DNA of 64,000 nt from Fratercula arctica (GCA_947846985.1 CANTUZ010000003.1:59592096-59656095); one strand, 5' to 3'. Counted from the stretch's first letter, positions 24,101 to 36,769 are shown. The notes: generated by a model from the letters alone, not told the origin. Numbers and translations are program-made.

Positions 24101-25845
24101 TTTTCTTGATTACTAATGTTAATTAACATCTAGAACTGAATCCAAACAGCATATGAATAATTCAACAGAAAAAAAAAAAAAACCAACAACCAAACAGTTC
24201 TGGACTAGTTTATAGCTTATCAAGGGACTATACGGTCCCCTGCCACAACAGCACTGACTTGATGGCTCAAGAGACACTTCTGGTCTTGTGGTCCTGTTTT
24301 AAATCTATTAAAAGGATATATTGTCATTTAATATTCATCAATAGCGCAGAGAATGGGTATCAGCCAAGCAATTTACTAAAACACACCAAGAGTTTAAGTA
24401 AGCAAGCAGTCCATAACAAAGATCTCAGAACACAGATGGATTATTTCAGTTTTTAACCCTGGATACATTAAAATTGCTGAACACTGTTCATAGTGGGTTT
24501 TCTTCTATATTTTGTTTCAGTTTAAATGAAAAAGTCCTATTCTGTTCCCAGCTGGTAACACACTAGCAGCTCTGAACAAATCATTGTAGATTGTCAAACA
24601 CAGATCCAAACCAACATTTTGTCAATTTGAGGACTGCTCGTATGGTAAGAGTACATCTATTACAGTTGCGTATAGTCTCACAACAGCAATCCCTCTTAAT
24701 GCCATTTTTAAAAATAATAATAAAAACCGCAGAAAAAATCAGAAAGTGACCTTCTATGGAGTCTGATAGAAGAACTACTGATTTTTCTATGGACTTGCAT
24801 TATATCATTGTAGACACTGTGTGACATGACCAGCTATGCACTCTAGCTACCAATTCAATAAAGTCCAGTCCACAGCTACTTTCATTTCCTATAACATAGG
24901 GAGACAATGAGCTTATTCACAATTCATTCCAGAAGAGCAAAACAGACATGTAATTTATCTAAACCATAAATGGATGGTAACTTGACATAGTTCAAGATTA
25001 AATTAGTAGGAGTCTTGCTACATCTAACTACTAAACCTTTTACTCTATATGCCAGCAGCCAGCTAGCACAACATCATCACCTTTTAAGGAGTATACAGCT
25101 CTGCAAGAAAATATACTCAAAATGTGAATAATCCTGGAGCATTTCATTTGTATATTGTATGATCTCAAAACATGCAACACACATTTGAATACACCATCTT
25201 CCTTGTTCAAAGCTTCGGCAAAGTTCCCTGGAGTAGGATGTGAATTCTGCCTCAGGCAGACTGGCATGACTTTCTTCGGTCTTTGACATGTCTAAAGCTA
25301 TTAAGGAAAAATGTTGCTGACACTTTAAAATTAAAGGAAAGATAACATCAATTTCACAATTTCTTTTTTTTCATATAGGTTGTAAACAAAAAGATTTTAA
25401 GCTTAATCACTCTGAAGTGGAACTACAACAGGAGAAAGGTGATTACAACTCACAGTTCAGTTCCTGCAGGCTAAGAGTGGAGTCGATTTTTTCTTTGAAA
25501 CCCTTTAAACTGTAGTACACGAATGTCTTGAAAGATGAATTACACAACCCCACTTAAAACTTTCATTTTGTTAAGCACTACTAGTTCCTAATTATTCTTA
25601 CAGTCAATCTTGAAAACACCCTCACGCTCATCAAAAGAGATGAAAAAAATAAGACACTACCTTTTAATTTAAAGGGTGCCAGCTGTATCAGATCCACCTT
25701 GGTCCCTTGGCTTCCCTTTTCCCAGCTGCAGGCAACTGCAACCAGAGTTTGCAACTCTGTAGCACTGCAGCACTAGGTCTTTCGGAACTTCTCATTTCTG
25801 CCTTAACTTCCCCCGTGCACTGTTAGAAAACCCTACCCTTTTTGC
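21190..25845. other. Non-coding stretch between candidate exon and CpG island
   Basis: AT-rich with scattered A runs, for example near 24170. No gene was recognised. In the minus-strand gene model this is most of intron 1, which would run from 26780 down to 20764 (about 6 kb). Confidence 0.45.
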
Positions 25846-25849
25846 CCTC

Positions 25850-27370
25850 GCACCGATTCCTTCCCTTATCTCCAGCCGCAGGTCCCCTCTCTCACCTGGC
25901 TGCGAATGCACCGCCGAAACGCCAAGTCCCCAACTGTAGTGCCTTGCCTTGCCTTACCTTCGGTGAGAGCCTGTCAGTAAAGGCAAAACATATCGGGGAA
26001 GGAGCCCAGAAGCCACGGCGGTGGCCCGCCCGGGGCCAGGCGGGGTGAGGACAGGACAGGGCAGAGTGCCACCGATCCGCCCGCGGCGCCCACGCCCGCT
26101 CCTCGCCCCCCGACGGCGGCGGATCCCCGCGCTGCCTCTGCTCCGCCGTGCGCTGCAGGGAGGAGCGGTGGGGCTGGGAAGGTTTTATGGAGCCCGCCCG
26201 GCCCTCCCTCTCCCTTTTTTTTTCCCCGACTTGTGCTGGCACCGCACCTGGAGAGCTGGGAACGGCGCCTGTGCTGGACGGGGCCCCTCGACGTGAGCGA
26301 CCACGGCCCCGAGCCGAGAGACCAGGCCGGGCGGGCGCCGGGACATCAGCGTTCGCAGCGGGCAGCGAGCGGGGCCGAGGGTTTCGCTACTTCCCTCCAA
26401 GCACGGGGGGGGGGATACTCATGAGAGCAGCCCCAGGGACGGGATTAGAGTGCTCTGAGGAAGGCAGCGGCCGCCCGGGACCCTGCAGGGCGGCCGCCGG
26501 CGGACCCGGAGCCCGGACGGGGCAGAGCCCTGCCCGCCCTGCCCTCTGAGCTCCCGATCTGAAACTCCCTCGTTTCCCCATTCCTTCAGCCCTACCTATC
26601 TGCACGGCTCAAACCTGACATTACTCATCACCTACTACGGTACGGGGGGGGCGGCCGGGGGGAAAGCCCTGCCTATCCGGCCCGGGTTTCTTGCCCCGCC
26701 AAGCAGCCGGCAGGGGTTATCCGCGCTCCCCGAACGGCAAACCCGCAGCCCTCGCCCCAGAGTCCGGAGAAGAGACTTACATGGTGTCATTACGGGGCGG
26801 CTCTCCTCCGGGTCTCAGCAACCATCCTCCTCCTCCTCCTCCCCCGCCGCCGCTCGCTCTGCCTCTGACCCGCTCCCTCGCGGGCTCCTCGCAAAGGTCA
26901 TCGCTGCTCGCCCACCTCTCGTCCACGCCCGCCCCCGCACACGCCGCCCGCGGCGGCCGGGACCGCGCCGGTCCGCTCCTCCTCCGCCGTCGCCGATGCC
27001 CGCCCCGCGCCGGGACCTGCCTCTCTCTCTCTCGGCACGGAGTCGGGGAAACTTCGGTGCCGAGGGAAGCCGCCCCCGCAGAGGGCAGGGCCCGCCGGTC
27101 CCCGAGCCAGGGGCTCAGGTGGCGGCTCCGGCGCGGCCCCGCGGGCTGGCCCGGCCCCAGCCGCCCACCGCGGGGCAGGACGGGACCCGCCGGGCCGCCG
27201 CCACCGAGGGGCCCGGCGTTCTCCTCCGGGCGCCCCCGTGCCGCTCTGGGGAGAGGGGTGTCTACCGGGACAATCCCCACAGCCCCCGACAGCGACCCCC
27301 GGGAGGGGCGCTCCTCGGGCCGCACCAGACGCCATCTCTTATGCGGTCGCTGCCACACAGCGCCCCGGCC
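25850..27370. promoter_or_regulatory. CpG island, probable promoter
   Basis: About 1.5 kb of strongly GC-rich, CpG-dense DNA lies in an otherwise AT-rich window, with short G runs near 26405 and 26645 and a CCT/CCG-rich tract near 26825-26860. It is by far the largest island here, and such islands usually mark promoters active in many tissues or in development. It encloses the minus-strand exon end and donor at 26781. Several long overlapping open frames on both strands (up to 280 codons) are proline/arginine/glycine-rich and mirror one another. They are what GC-rich DNA produces by chance and are not annotated as genes. Whether the island also fires to the right is unknown. Confidence 0.85.
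26781..26900 (-). other. Putative first exon (5' UTR) of a minus-strand gene
   Basis: On the minus strand the sequence GACACCAT is followed by GTAAGTCTC, a near-consensus splice donor (GT at 26780-26779). Upstream there is a GGA-repeat-rich leader typical of a CpG-island 5' UTR. A first ATG (26825-26823) opens a 12-codon frame closed by TAA at 26792-26790. That stop overlaps a second ATG (26790-26788) in the arrangement TAATG. If spliced to the acceptor at 20763, the second ATG closes at once (Met-Thr-Pro-stop). The junction itself creates an ATG in ACACCATGA context that opens the frame in the 20.7-kb exon. The transcription start is not determined, and the right boundary given is arbitrary. 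Confidence 0.5.
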
Positions 27371-27448
27371 CACTGGTTTGGGCCTAGCCCAGGGGTGCAC
27401 AGTCCCCAGGCAGGGGAGGGTAGCCGCAGGCCCAAAGCTGTCCCCAGA

Positions 27449-27737
27449 GGACAGAGGTCACCTCTGCAGATGTCCCATCCCAGGTACACTACCCTCGCTG
27501 GTTGCCAGAGCCATACCCAAAGGACACAGGTGACCTCTGAGGAGGTACCATCCCAGGTAGACTACCCTCCGTAGTTGCCAAGCCATCCCCAAAGGGCACA
27601 GCTTACCTCTGAGGAGATCCCATCCCAGGTCACTACCCTTGGTAGTTACCAGAGCCATACCCAAAGGACACAGGTCATCTCTGAGGACAGGACATCCCAT
27701 CCCAGGTACACTACCCTCCATAGTTGTACCTCCTGGG
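27449..27737. repeat. Minisatellite, about four copies of a 72-bp unit
   Basis: Units begin at 27449, 27522, 27594 and 27666. Each starts GGACAcAGG or a close variant, followed by 'acctctgaggag', 'catcccaggt', 'actaccct', 'gtagttgcc' and 'ccatacccaaa'. Unit lengths are about 73, 72, 72 and 72 bp, and unit 4 holds a small internal duplication (GGACAggaca). A weaker partial unit may precede 27449. The unit length is a multiple of three, which explains the repeat-patterned open frames across it on both strands. There is no sign they are translated. Confidence 0.9.
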
Positions 27738-27739
27738 CA

Positions 27740-28440
27740 TGCAGCACCTTGCAGCATCCCAGGGACAGCAGGTCCCAGGGGACAAACACACCCCGTGCAC
27801 CCACTACACTGGACACAGGCCCACCTGCATGCCTCCGGGAAACAAACCACGGCGCTGTGTCCCAGGGCTGCTGACACAGACCCCATGGCACTTCAATTGT
27901 GGCTTTTTTTTTTTTTCTGATGCACACAATGCACTACACCTGGGATAGAAGATAGGTAGGTGGAGGTGACGCATCCCTGACCCATTTTCTGAAGCATACA
28001 AGGCTGTGCACTGCTCGCACACGCAGTGCTGGCCCACACCTCACTCCTGGGTAGCATTTTTGGAGGATGGTAGTTTGCACCATTTCCTAATGATCCTGAG
28101 TTGCTTTGCTCAATTAAAATCTGTAGAACATGGTACTGCGCTACAGCTAGGTAGGAAAACATTGAGATGATAGAAAGGGAAACGCAGCAAAACACAAGGT
28201 CACAAAAGAAGACCAAAATTTTCACAGTGCTCCTTGGATCTGAGCTGGCAGGATTAGGAAGGATGGGGGAAGAGAAGACTTGGCATAGTGAATCATTCAA
28301 TGAAGTTATCAGCATGCAATGGCAGTTAAAAGCAAGCAGAGTTCCTATTTTTTTAAAAAAATAAAGAAAACCACTAAATTTTTCATGAACTTTATACTGA
28401 ACATTAATATTCACTCATTCTGGTCAATTTTTAGTATCTC
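27740..28440. other. Non-coding stretch next to the CpG island
   Basis: No gene was recognised. It includes a run of T (27905-27917). The long minus-strand open frame at 27893-28414 has no family resemblance or splice signals and includes translation of the T-run as lysines. Confidence 0.4.
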
Positions 28441-28444
28441 TCTA

Positions 28445-28945
28445 AAACCGATGAGCTGTAGTCTTCCTTTCAGCGTAACTTCCTGGCACTGAACACTGGC
28501 GCAGGAACCGCTGGGGCTGTGTTAGCCAAACCTGCGTGGCCAAGGGCGACTGGGAGGCAGTACGGATGACTTTGTACATGATCGGCCTTTTCTCCATGTT
28601 AAGAGCTCTGTATTCTGAGTAGGCATTGCACAGCTTTCCACCCTGCTTCTGGGATGGTGTCACACGGGGGATCCCCCCAGGGGACTGTGGGAGGCACGGG
28701 GAGGGGTCAGCGCCAGCCTTCCTCCAAGACATGTCGTCAACCGCCCTATTGCTTTCTGTAGCAATCATCTGCTCTATTTCTGAATAAAATCTGCGTAGAT
28801 CAACTTTATATTGCATTTGCAGTGAGTCCAATGTATCAATGCACGCAAGACTTACTCTATCATGCAGAGTCAGTTTGTGCTTGGGCAATAAACCTGCAAG
28901 TTTTCGCCACCCAGGTTTATTGAACACATGCAGATTGCATTTACC
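28445..28945 (-). CDS. Unassigned open frame, possible terminal exon or retrocopy
   Basis: This minus-strand frame is open for about 166 codons, from just after a stop at 28948-28946 to a TAG at 28445-28443. No ATG lies near its 5' end: the first in-frame ATG is about 38 codons in, and the upstream ATG at 28930 is out of frame. As an independent gene it would be short, so an exon is more natural. The first part is helical and charged (Leu-Arg-Arg-Phe-Tyr-Ser-Glu-Ile-Glu-Gln-Met-Ile). The middle is Pro/Gly-rich and has higher GC. The end is basic (Tyr-Ala-Glu-Arg-Lys-Thr-Thr-Ala-His-Arg-Phe). A possible acceptor is CTTGCAG at about 28890, with a poor pyrimidine tract. I do not recognise the protein. 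A chance open frame remains quite possible. Confidence 0.3.
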
Positions 28946-28949
28946 TCAC

Positions 28950-31900
28950 GTGCACAGCAAAGTCTGTGCATCTAGAATGCATTGGACTCACTGTACCTGT
29001 GCAGATCAATTGAAGACTAAGCTCAATATCTCTGGGGCATATTGGACCCATGGTGTACGTGATGTACACAGTAAGTCAAGAGCATCTGGGAGAGGTCAAT
29101 CTGCTGTTTATGCAGAGATTAGTGATAACGTGTGTAGTGCATATCTGCTGGACTGTTGGAAACTTACATCTTCCTTCCCTACTTGGAAGGCATTAGAGGT
29201 GACAGCAACCCCAGAACCTGGGAATCAAGAAAAAAAAAAAAGTCATGGGATTTTTCTCCTGTCGTACTTCTGTTAAGCTTTGTTGGCTAACTCTCCTGTT
29301 CTGAATTTGCTGCCGTATACTTACTCAATCAGCACTCTGCTTTCCCCTTCACGGCAGGAGCGCTGCTGCTTCGGGATCCCCAAACCGAGCACTGCCTGGT
29401 GGGAAATGCTAGTGCTGTCCAGTGGGAATAACGTGCGGTGCAGATTTTCTGGATGATGAAGTAGCATGTTGCTGGAGGTTGTCTCAGAGCTGCAGAGCAG
29501 CAAAGAGCAGCCTAACTGCTCGTGAGAAAATGCCCATCGTTATCTGGCAGCAGCTCACTGCGCCACATCTGCCTTTAATCAGTAGTGAAACAACTTGGTA
29601 TGGGGTGAGTAGTCAGAGAGGGGCTACTTTGCTGAAGAAGACATCTTTACTTAAATTATTTGGCCTAACATCGTAGCTGAAATAAATTCTTTTCTAAGGG
29701 CAATTGATCTCTTTAACAGACATAGATATTTCTTACTAACTTCCATAATGTGGTTAATCATCATGACATGTTCGCCCTTGTTAACACGGGATGATACTGA
29801 AAGGTTCAAGCTGCTGGGAATTCACCGCTTCCATGTAATGAAAAAAAGGAATATTTCCTTTCAAAACCAATATGGACATGAACGAAGTTAACGTCTCTTT
29901 TGTAATTTTGAGAGAATTCATCTACTCCTACTGTTACAGCTGTGGAAGCCTGCTATCTGATACGTGTCGTGCTCCTGCTTCGCAAAAGTAAGAGTTTGTG
30001 TGTGCGTAGATTACAGTCGTTTTAAGGTCTCCGTCTCAGAGTGAGAGACTGCGAGCTACCTTACAACACCCATCTCGGGTTAACATAGCAGGCTGTGTTT
30101 TGCACAATATGAGTAAGAGGAAAAGAAGTACCCAAGTCTGGGAAAGAGTGCTATAATCAGCCAGTGAAAGGTTCTTTATCTAGTGAGTGATACCAACAGA
30201 AAGGCGAGCAGATCTTTTTACTCTTTTCTTACTGTGTCTGTAGTGGCAATGTTGCTTTATGCTTATTTTTATTATACTACAAGCAATGGTGTCTGGATAT
30301 TGTTAGGCACAGGGATAGCATATTCTATGAATATTCCAGAGTGTTTCATGAATATTCTGAGATTATTAGTGAAATATTTTGGGGGATTTTATAGGCCACG
30401 ATTTCTATGGCTTTGTTAATTTTTTTTTTTTTTTAACTTACAGTTAGGATGGTTTCCTTATGTTTTGTGCAACATTGCATGGACCTCAAAATATTTTATA
30501 AGAATGTTAAAGAACATTTCATTAAATAATAGTATGAAATATCATATTTAATGTCTGTATACTTCCTTTTAACGTTTGAGAAACGTGATTTTTCTTGGAA
30601 CATTTGTTTTGAAACTTTCCTCCTTATTATATCAATTACATTTAGGAAAACCTGTGTTTATTTTCCAAAGAAGTGCAAATACTGAAACTTTATTGCCTAT
30701 AGCAGTGCAAAAGAGAAAACACTTAATGCAGAACAATAAAAAGGAAGCTTAAAATAAACAGTGCAACGCTATAAACTTATGAAGAAAACTCCAGCTCATA
30801 TGCATTCTCAAGAAGTCCAGGGGCAAAAAAAATAATAGTCTTTGCACTCTACAATCATTCCTGGCTTTCTGCCTGGTCATTCCCCTATCTTGGAGAAAAC
30901 ATGGTAGATACCCCCAGCTGAGCCTGAAAGTTCAAAGGTGAGCTCCCAGAAGCTGGTTTTGCGGATCAAAGTCTGGGCGTTGATCTAAAAGGTGAAGTAG
31001 CAGAGTTGATGTGAACTGCCGCTCCCAATACTTGTAATTCAAGAATTACTTCAGACTGTTGAGATAGAGCAGACAAGGACTCTGTTTTCCTATGCTTTTA
31101 CGTAAAGTAATTTTACAGTCCTGCAACTCTTCCTTTTTGAGGGTCTTCTATTTCTGTGAAGACTACTTAATCAGCTCTCAGACCTCCCAGCCCCCATCAG
31201 CCTTGTTTGTCCCTAGCTGGGTCACAGCAGAAACCATCTTCTACAGTCCAGAGGATCATCTGCCTGAACTTCCTGGCTTTTCTACTGAGTCTGCCAGAAG
31301 GTCTCTAAACAATTCCTCGTTCCTTATTTTCCCTTATTTGAGAGATTAGGAGCCTTACCTTTCTGTTTCAGTTGTAGATGAGGTGAGAACAGGATCAGGC
31401 CGGTCTTCTTTGGTCAGTTCTTTTTCCCGGAGAGATGTTTTCCCTTCAGATTTGAGATGCCATCCAGACAGGGCTGGTTCCTGTTACTAAGAGACTGAAG
31501 AGATGGCAAGTCAGTTTTCACTGTGGTCCTTAATGCAATGGTTTCACATACAGACTGGGCAGGGATGGCTGAATGCTGGGTGAGCGAATGTTTCCTAGAG
31601 GCTGATGATCCAGTAGATAGGGGGAAACAGCAGGCAGTTTCTGTGCCTGACCAAGCACCAAGCAAGCATGGGCTTCCAGGGACTTGGGAGGCAAGGGAAT
31701 TGGAAGGACTGCATTGACTACAGTTAATTGTTGATACCACCTATAAATGATTGCGCTGACATATATGTTCTTGAATTTAATATTTTGTCTCCTGAAAACA
31801 AGCGTAAAGTGAATCGTAACTCCAATATATGTTTACAATGCATGTGCAGAAGTTTAGGGGCTAATATACACTTGGATGTTTGCCTCGTTGGTACTTCCAT

Positions 31901-34900
31901 GTGCATAAAAATTAGGTTATGAAATATTTCCTGTCAGGGAGGTTACCAACGGCTAAAATGCTGTGCTTTGTGCCAGATGAAATGTCTCTGATGAAGTGCT
32001 GAGAGCATGGCACATACAGTGCCTGCACACACCGCACTCCATAAAATTCCGTAAAGTCTGTGACCTCGAGCAAAGCAAGAGAGAGATGGGGCAACAAACT
32101 AATTTGGATGGCTTTCAGAAAACATTTCAGGTTTTTAGTAGCTGTCTTTTTTTTTTTTTTTCTGAGCCCGGTTCAACTCCTTACTCTTGATCAAGCACTC
32201 TGGGGGTCTGAAACCTTAGGCCGCTGCTAAGTGGAGCATGCTGCCACTGCTGTTCTTGCACACGTTTCTGATCTGTGGGGTTGGGATGATACTGAAGGTC
32301 CTTCCTTGCCAACTTGTGAAGGCTTTCTGAACTTTGATTTCTCTCAAGGGAAAGAAAAACCTCAGAACTTTTTACCAGCTTCAGACGAATGAACCTGGGA
32401 GCTGTGCTCGCATTACATGGTGATGCACTCTAATGCTATAAAGAACCTGTAGGATGATGTTCATCAGCAATGAGCAATTACCAGCAGCCTGATCTCAGCT
32501 GGCATCTGGTATTCAAATAGGAAGATAAACCTGGTAAGCAAGAGCTTGTAGAATCAGAGGATATGCAGGGAGAGCTAGTCATTCGTGGTGTGATACAAAG
32601 CATGGGTGAAGAAGCACAGTAAACCCAAGATCATGGGTAGTGAAAATAGGGCCTTCATCAAAGAGATCATTTATTCTGCAAAGTATGCTTTGAACTTATT
32701 AGATACCAACCAACAGGGTAGAATGCATTAAGCTATCCAATTGTTTTGTCTAAAAGTGTGTCTCTGTGGCTGCAAGTCATTTCAATGCTAAGTTCGACAC
32801 CAACTAAACTCCCCCACCTTCTCAGCAGACTAACTCTGAAATTAGAGCTATTTAAATAAGGTAACACTGATAGCTAGGGTCTCCCTGAGAGTATTAATAT
32901 TGGAAGAAACACAGATATTTTTTGTACAAAACAGAGATAATCTTTTCCCATCAGGTTCTGTGTACTACCCTCTCATGAATGAATAAGTACTTGGCTGGAA
33001 TGAGAGTAAGTACTCATCCGTGAAAGCTTCTAAAATGTCACCAAATGTCACCAAATTTGAATTTTGCTCTGTATATGTCACTTCGCAAATAACCAAATTC
33101 TAAGGAGCAAAAGGTTTCAGCTGAGTAGGCTATAGTTTTTGGTACCAGTTAACCTGATTCATCTCTAATTCTGGATTCTTGATTACTTTCAGTCATGGAT
33201 TAACCAGTTTGGAGGAGTTAAAAAAACAGTCATTCTTCACCTATTTTTAGAACCCAACTTTTCCTATAATACAACTTCTGGGCAGGATTTCTCACTTCCG
33301 GTTTCTGTCCAGATGTTAAAGATTTGGAACAACTGGAAGAAAAGCTGACCTCATGGTATTTCCATCAGGTTCCACTAGTGGAACAACTGGAAACCTCATG
33401 AGGAAAGCCCTTCTCTGTCTAGGCGTTCAGACTAGTTTTGCAGACTCTAGAGCTTAGGAAACTTTGGATAAGTTTTGAGTAAGCATCAAAATATTTGGAT
33501 GCTTATCAGTACTGAAACCAAAGTGAACATTATGAAGTTCATTCATCACTCTTTGTGAAAACCACACAAGTGGTAACAAAATCACAGGATCACATAGAAA
33601 CGGAAATAATTGCACATTAATCATAACCAATTAGCTTTTCCCCATGTCATAAACAAGAATATACTTCTCATGCAGAATGGAAATTAGATGCTAAACACCC
33701 GTGCAACATTAAATCAAAAAAAAGTTTTCAAAGAGCAGAGCTGCAGTTGTAGGGTGAAAGTAGTAAACATACAGATGTATAAACCCTTTCTGGCTTTTAA
33801 GAGAATGAAAGAAAAAAATACGATAGTGCGATGTTTGAGATAAACTAGATATCAACTGCTCTTCTAAAACCTTTCACTATTCAGGCTGAAACCACAGGAG
33901 TTACAGAGCAGTGTTTTAAGCCAGCACCGTAAAGCATTGTTCTGCAAATATGAGAGAAGTTCTTGCAGTTACACTTTTCAATAAATTATAGAAAAAAAGA
34001 ATAACATTGGTTCAAAACCAAATGAAAATTTGATCTGCCTTTATAGCTTAAATTCTGCATCCTGTTCATATGCATTATTATAAATGACACAAGCATATAC
34101 TATCTGTTCCACATGACAAGCAAGAAACATGACAATTTCTTGAGCCTGAAGCACATAATGGAGAGATACCGGGTACATTTATTCTGGCAGCCTTCAGCTC
34201 CCCAAACGGAATAATGAGGAAAGATTTAAAAGCTGAACTAAACAGGGCGGACTCTGGTGTGAATTCAGAGTAATGATTAAACTCATGCTTCAGACTACCA
34301 GACCCCAGCCAGCACAAGAACAGTTAATGAAAATAAAAAAGAGCTTTCCATTAAGAGTGTGATCGGAGAAAAAAATCCAAAACTGGAACTTTTCAAAGTA
34401 CGTTTTAAATCACCCTCACCACAATATCCGAATGCTTGATAAAACAACACCCTTGAGTGAATACATGGACTTACCCTTATTTTCCAAATAGGGAATTTAC
34501 AGACAAAGAGATTAAGGGCAAAATTACAGAAAAGTGCCCACATACTAAGTGTCCAGCCTGGAATTGTTAGGATATTATTTTCCCTTGTGATTTTTGTGCT
34601 ATATTTGTAACACTTCTATGTTTTTAAGATGCATTCCTGTTGAGCTCAGGCTTACGCATAGTAAAAACTAATAGAGAAGTGGAAATACAGCAACTAGTAA
34701 TGATTTTTTTTTTCAATTCAAAAAACTCTATGGCAGTGGCAGGAACCAGTTCTTCACTGGTTGCAGGTATCGTGCACAGTGAAGAAGCATCTCAAGTTCT
34801 ACAAATAATTCTGATTCTTGCAGGAATATGCGTAGACTCCCAGCAGTGAATAAAGCTGGGACCTCGAGGAGGGTGTGGTGAGAAATGAACGGTCATATCA

Positions 34901-36155
34901 CAATATATATTGTTATGTGGCTACTTTCTAACCATGTTCAGCTCACTGAGCTCCCCTTGAAACTGGATCATCTAACTCCAGAATCTCCAAGTTAGCCACC
35001 ATATTTTGTCCAACTTGACCTGACACTGATACAACATCCTTGTTAGGACTTGCAACTAAGGAAAAAAAAGTTGTGAGGGAAAAGAGATTATCTGAAACAG
35101 GTATAATTTATTTACTCAAAGGAATACCACTAGATGAGCCAAAATGAGTTCAGAATCACTAGATTAATATGTATTTGCCTCACCCAAACCCGCACTTTTC
35201 CAGAAGACGATTTAGGAATCCACACCTCTGCAGACTTCCTGGTTACTTCTTCATTGTATCTTCTCCTTTCCTCTCACAGGCAGAAAATAAAAAAATGCAG
35301 CAAAAACCCCTGAAAAGCAAAGGCACAACCCCATTAAAACAACGATTACTAGAACAGGAATATCTTTTCATGATTCCAGGGGATGAGGAGAGGTATCAGT
35401 GGTGACTTTCCACAGACCAGCTGCAGGACAGGGGAAGGAAGTCAGCACTGGAGAAACAGACACCAAAGTTTTATAGATGGCTTTAATTCAGACTTGTAAT
35501 AGAAGATCTAGTCCACCATCTGAGCATGCTTAATTCATTGTGAAAGCTGAGCTAGATGCATATGTTTTCAATTTATTTTTTTTTTATTTCTTTTTAAACA
35601 CTGCTGTGACTCTCATCATAGAAGCAAGACTGCACCTACTTGTACTGCAACATGAATGTGAAGTCCCATGAATTTCCCATTTAGTGAGGTAATTAAGGTT
35701 ATATTTGTAGGATGTTCTTATAAGTTGTCATAGCCCAAGTCATACTTGATTTTTATTATATCTTTTAGATCTTTTGTGAAAGTTTATGCATTTTCTTCAG
35801 TTTTTCAGAATGAGACTAGTAAAACATCCTAAAAACATAGCCTCAGGAATTGAAATCACTTAATCTTTCAGTGTTACTTCTATGGATCATGTGTTGGACG
35901 GTTATATCTATGCTTTTTTCCTTAATTTAAGAGAGAGTGCATAAGAAAAACAGTTGAGGTTGTATTTCTTCATGATGAATAAGTAAGACCTGGAAAATTT
36001 CGTGGGGAAGAGGAAAGAAACAAGGAATGTCTGCTTCCCTAATTCAAAATCAGGGCTTGACAAATCACAGAAGACTATATAAGGAGAAAAGAAGATATTT
36101 TCCATTTAACCCTGTGTGAAACTTTGGTGTTTCATTCTTATTATTATAAAATTTT
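28950..36155. other. Gene-poor AT-rich stretch
   Basis: No gene or well-supported repeat was recognised in about 7 kb. There is a T run at 30420-30434 and another near 32148-32161. All short open frames lack supporting signals. Confidence 0.45.
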
Positions 36156-36157
36156 TC

Positions 36158-36235
36158 CTACCCTCTTTTCCCCCTTCTTTCCTTCCTGCCCTGCTTCCTC
36201 TCCATTCCTTCTCCCTTTACCTCCCTGCCTCACAA
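36158..36235. repeat. Polypyrimidine tract (CT-rich)
   Basis: Nearly uninterrupted C/T on the plus strand with CCTTC and CCTGCC words. This kind of homopurine-homopyrimidine stretch can form triplex DNA. No repeat family is implied. Confidence 0.7.
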
Positions 36236-36546
36236 GTTTTTGATGGAAAAATTGCTTTAATTAGAGATTCTAAATTCAATGTTATTCAACTTAATTCTAT
36301 ATTAAGACCTACTTAAATGAAAAATTCTGATATACCTGTTAAAGTATTAAAAATCTATATTTTGCATGTATTTTGAGAAATAGCGAGATTAATATATGTT
36401 CGTGGAAAAATACCCCAAGCCACGATCTCCAAGCTTGTATTACCTAGATATACTCAGTCATTTCCCTGAATTGTATTAAAATTTTCAAAACATCATAAAA
36501 AGAACAAACTGTGTTACAGAACAAAGTCAGTCAAAACTTCTTCCTT

Positions 36547-36555
36547 AAAAAAAAA

Positions 36556-36586
<31 letters not shown>

Positions 36587-36593
36587 GAAAAAA
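36547..36593. repeat. A26 run continuing into (GAAA)n
   Basis: Twenty-six consecutive A (36547-36572) pass into GAAAA/GAAA repeats. It resembles the tail of a retroposed sequence on the plus strand, but nothing recognisable lies immediately upstream. Confidence 0.9.
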
Positions 36594-36769
36594 CCCCTAC
36601 CTCTAACTTTTTCATCATTTTTAAGCACTGTTTTCCATTTGTTTTGGGGAAATATGGACCAGTCCTACCCTCAGTCTAGGCGTCTCCTGTGCTCTTTTGG
36701 CTAGTACCTGGAGACTATTTATTTTACTTCCCCAAGCATTATATTATGTGTGGGTACACAAAATAATCC

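Noticed and set aside
26021..27574. Several long open frames on both strands across the CpG island (up to 280 codons)
   Set aside because: They overlap in most frames, are Pro/Arg/Gly/Ala-rich, lack domains and reflect the scarcity of stop codons in GC-rich DNA. The region reads better as promoter plus 5' UTR.
27458..27886. Repetitive minus-strand open frame reading Leu-Cys-Pro-Leu-Gly-Met-Ala repeats
   Set aside because: It is a direct translation of the 72-bp minisatellite, whose unit length is divisible by three. There is no other support for translation.
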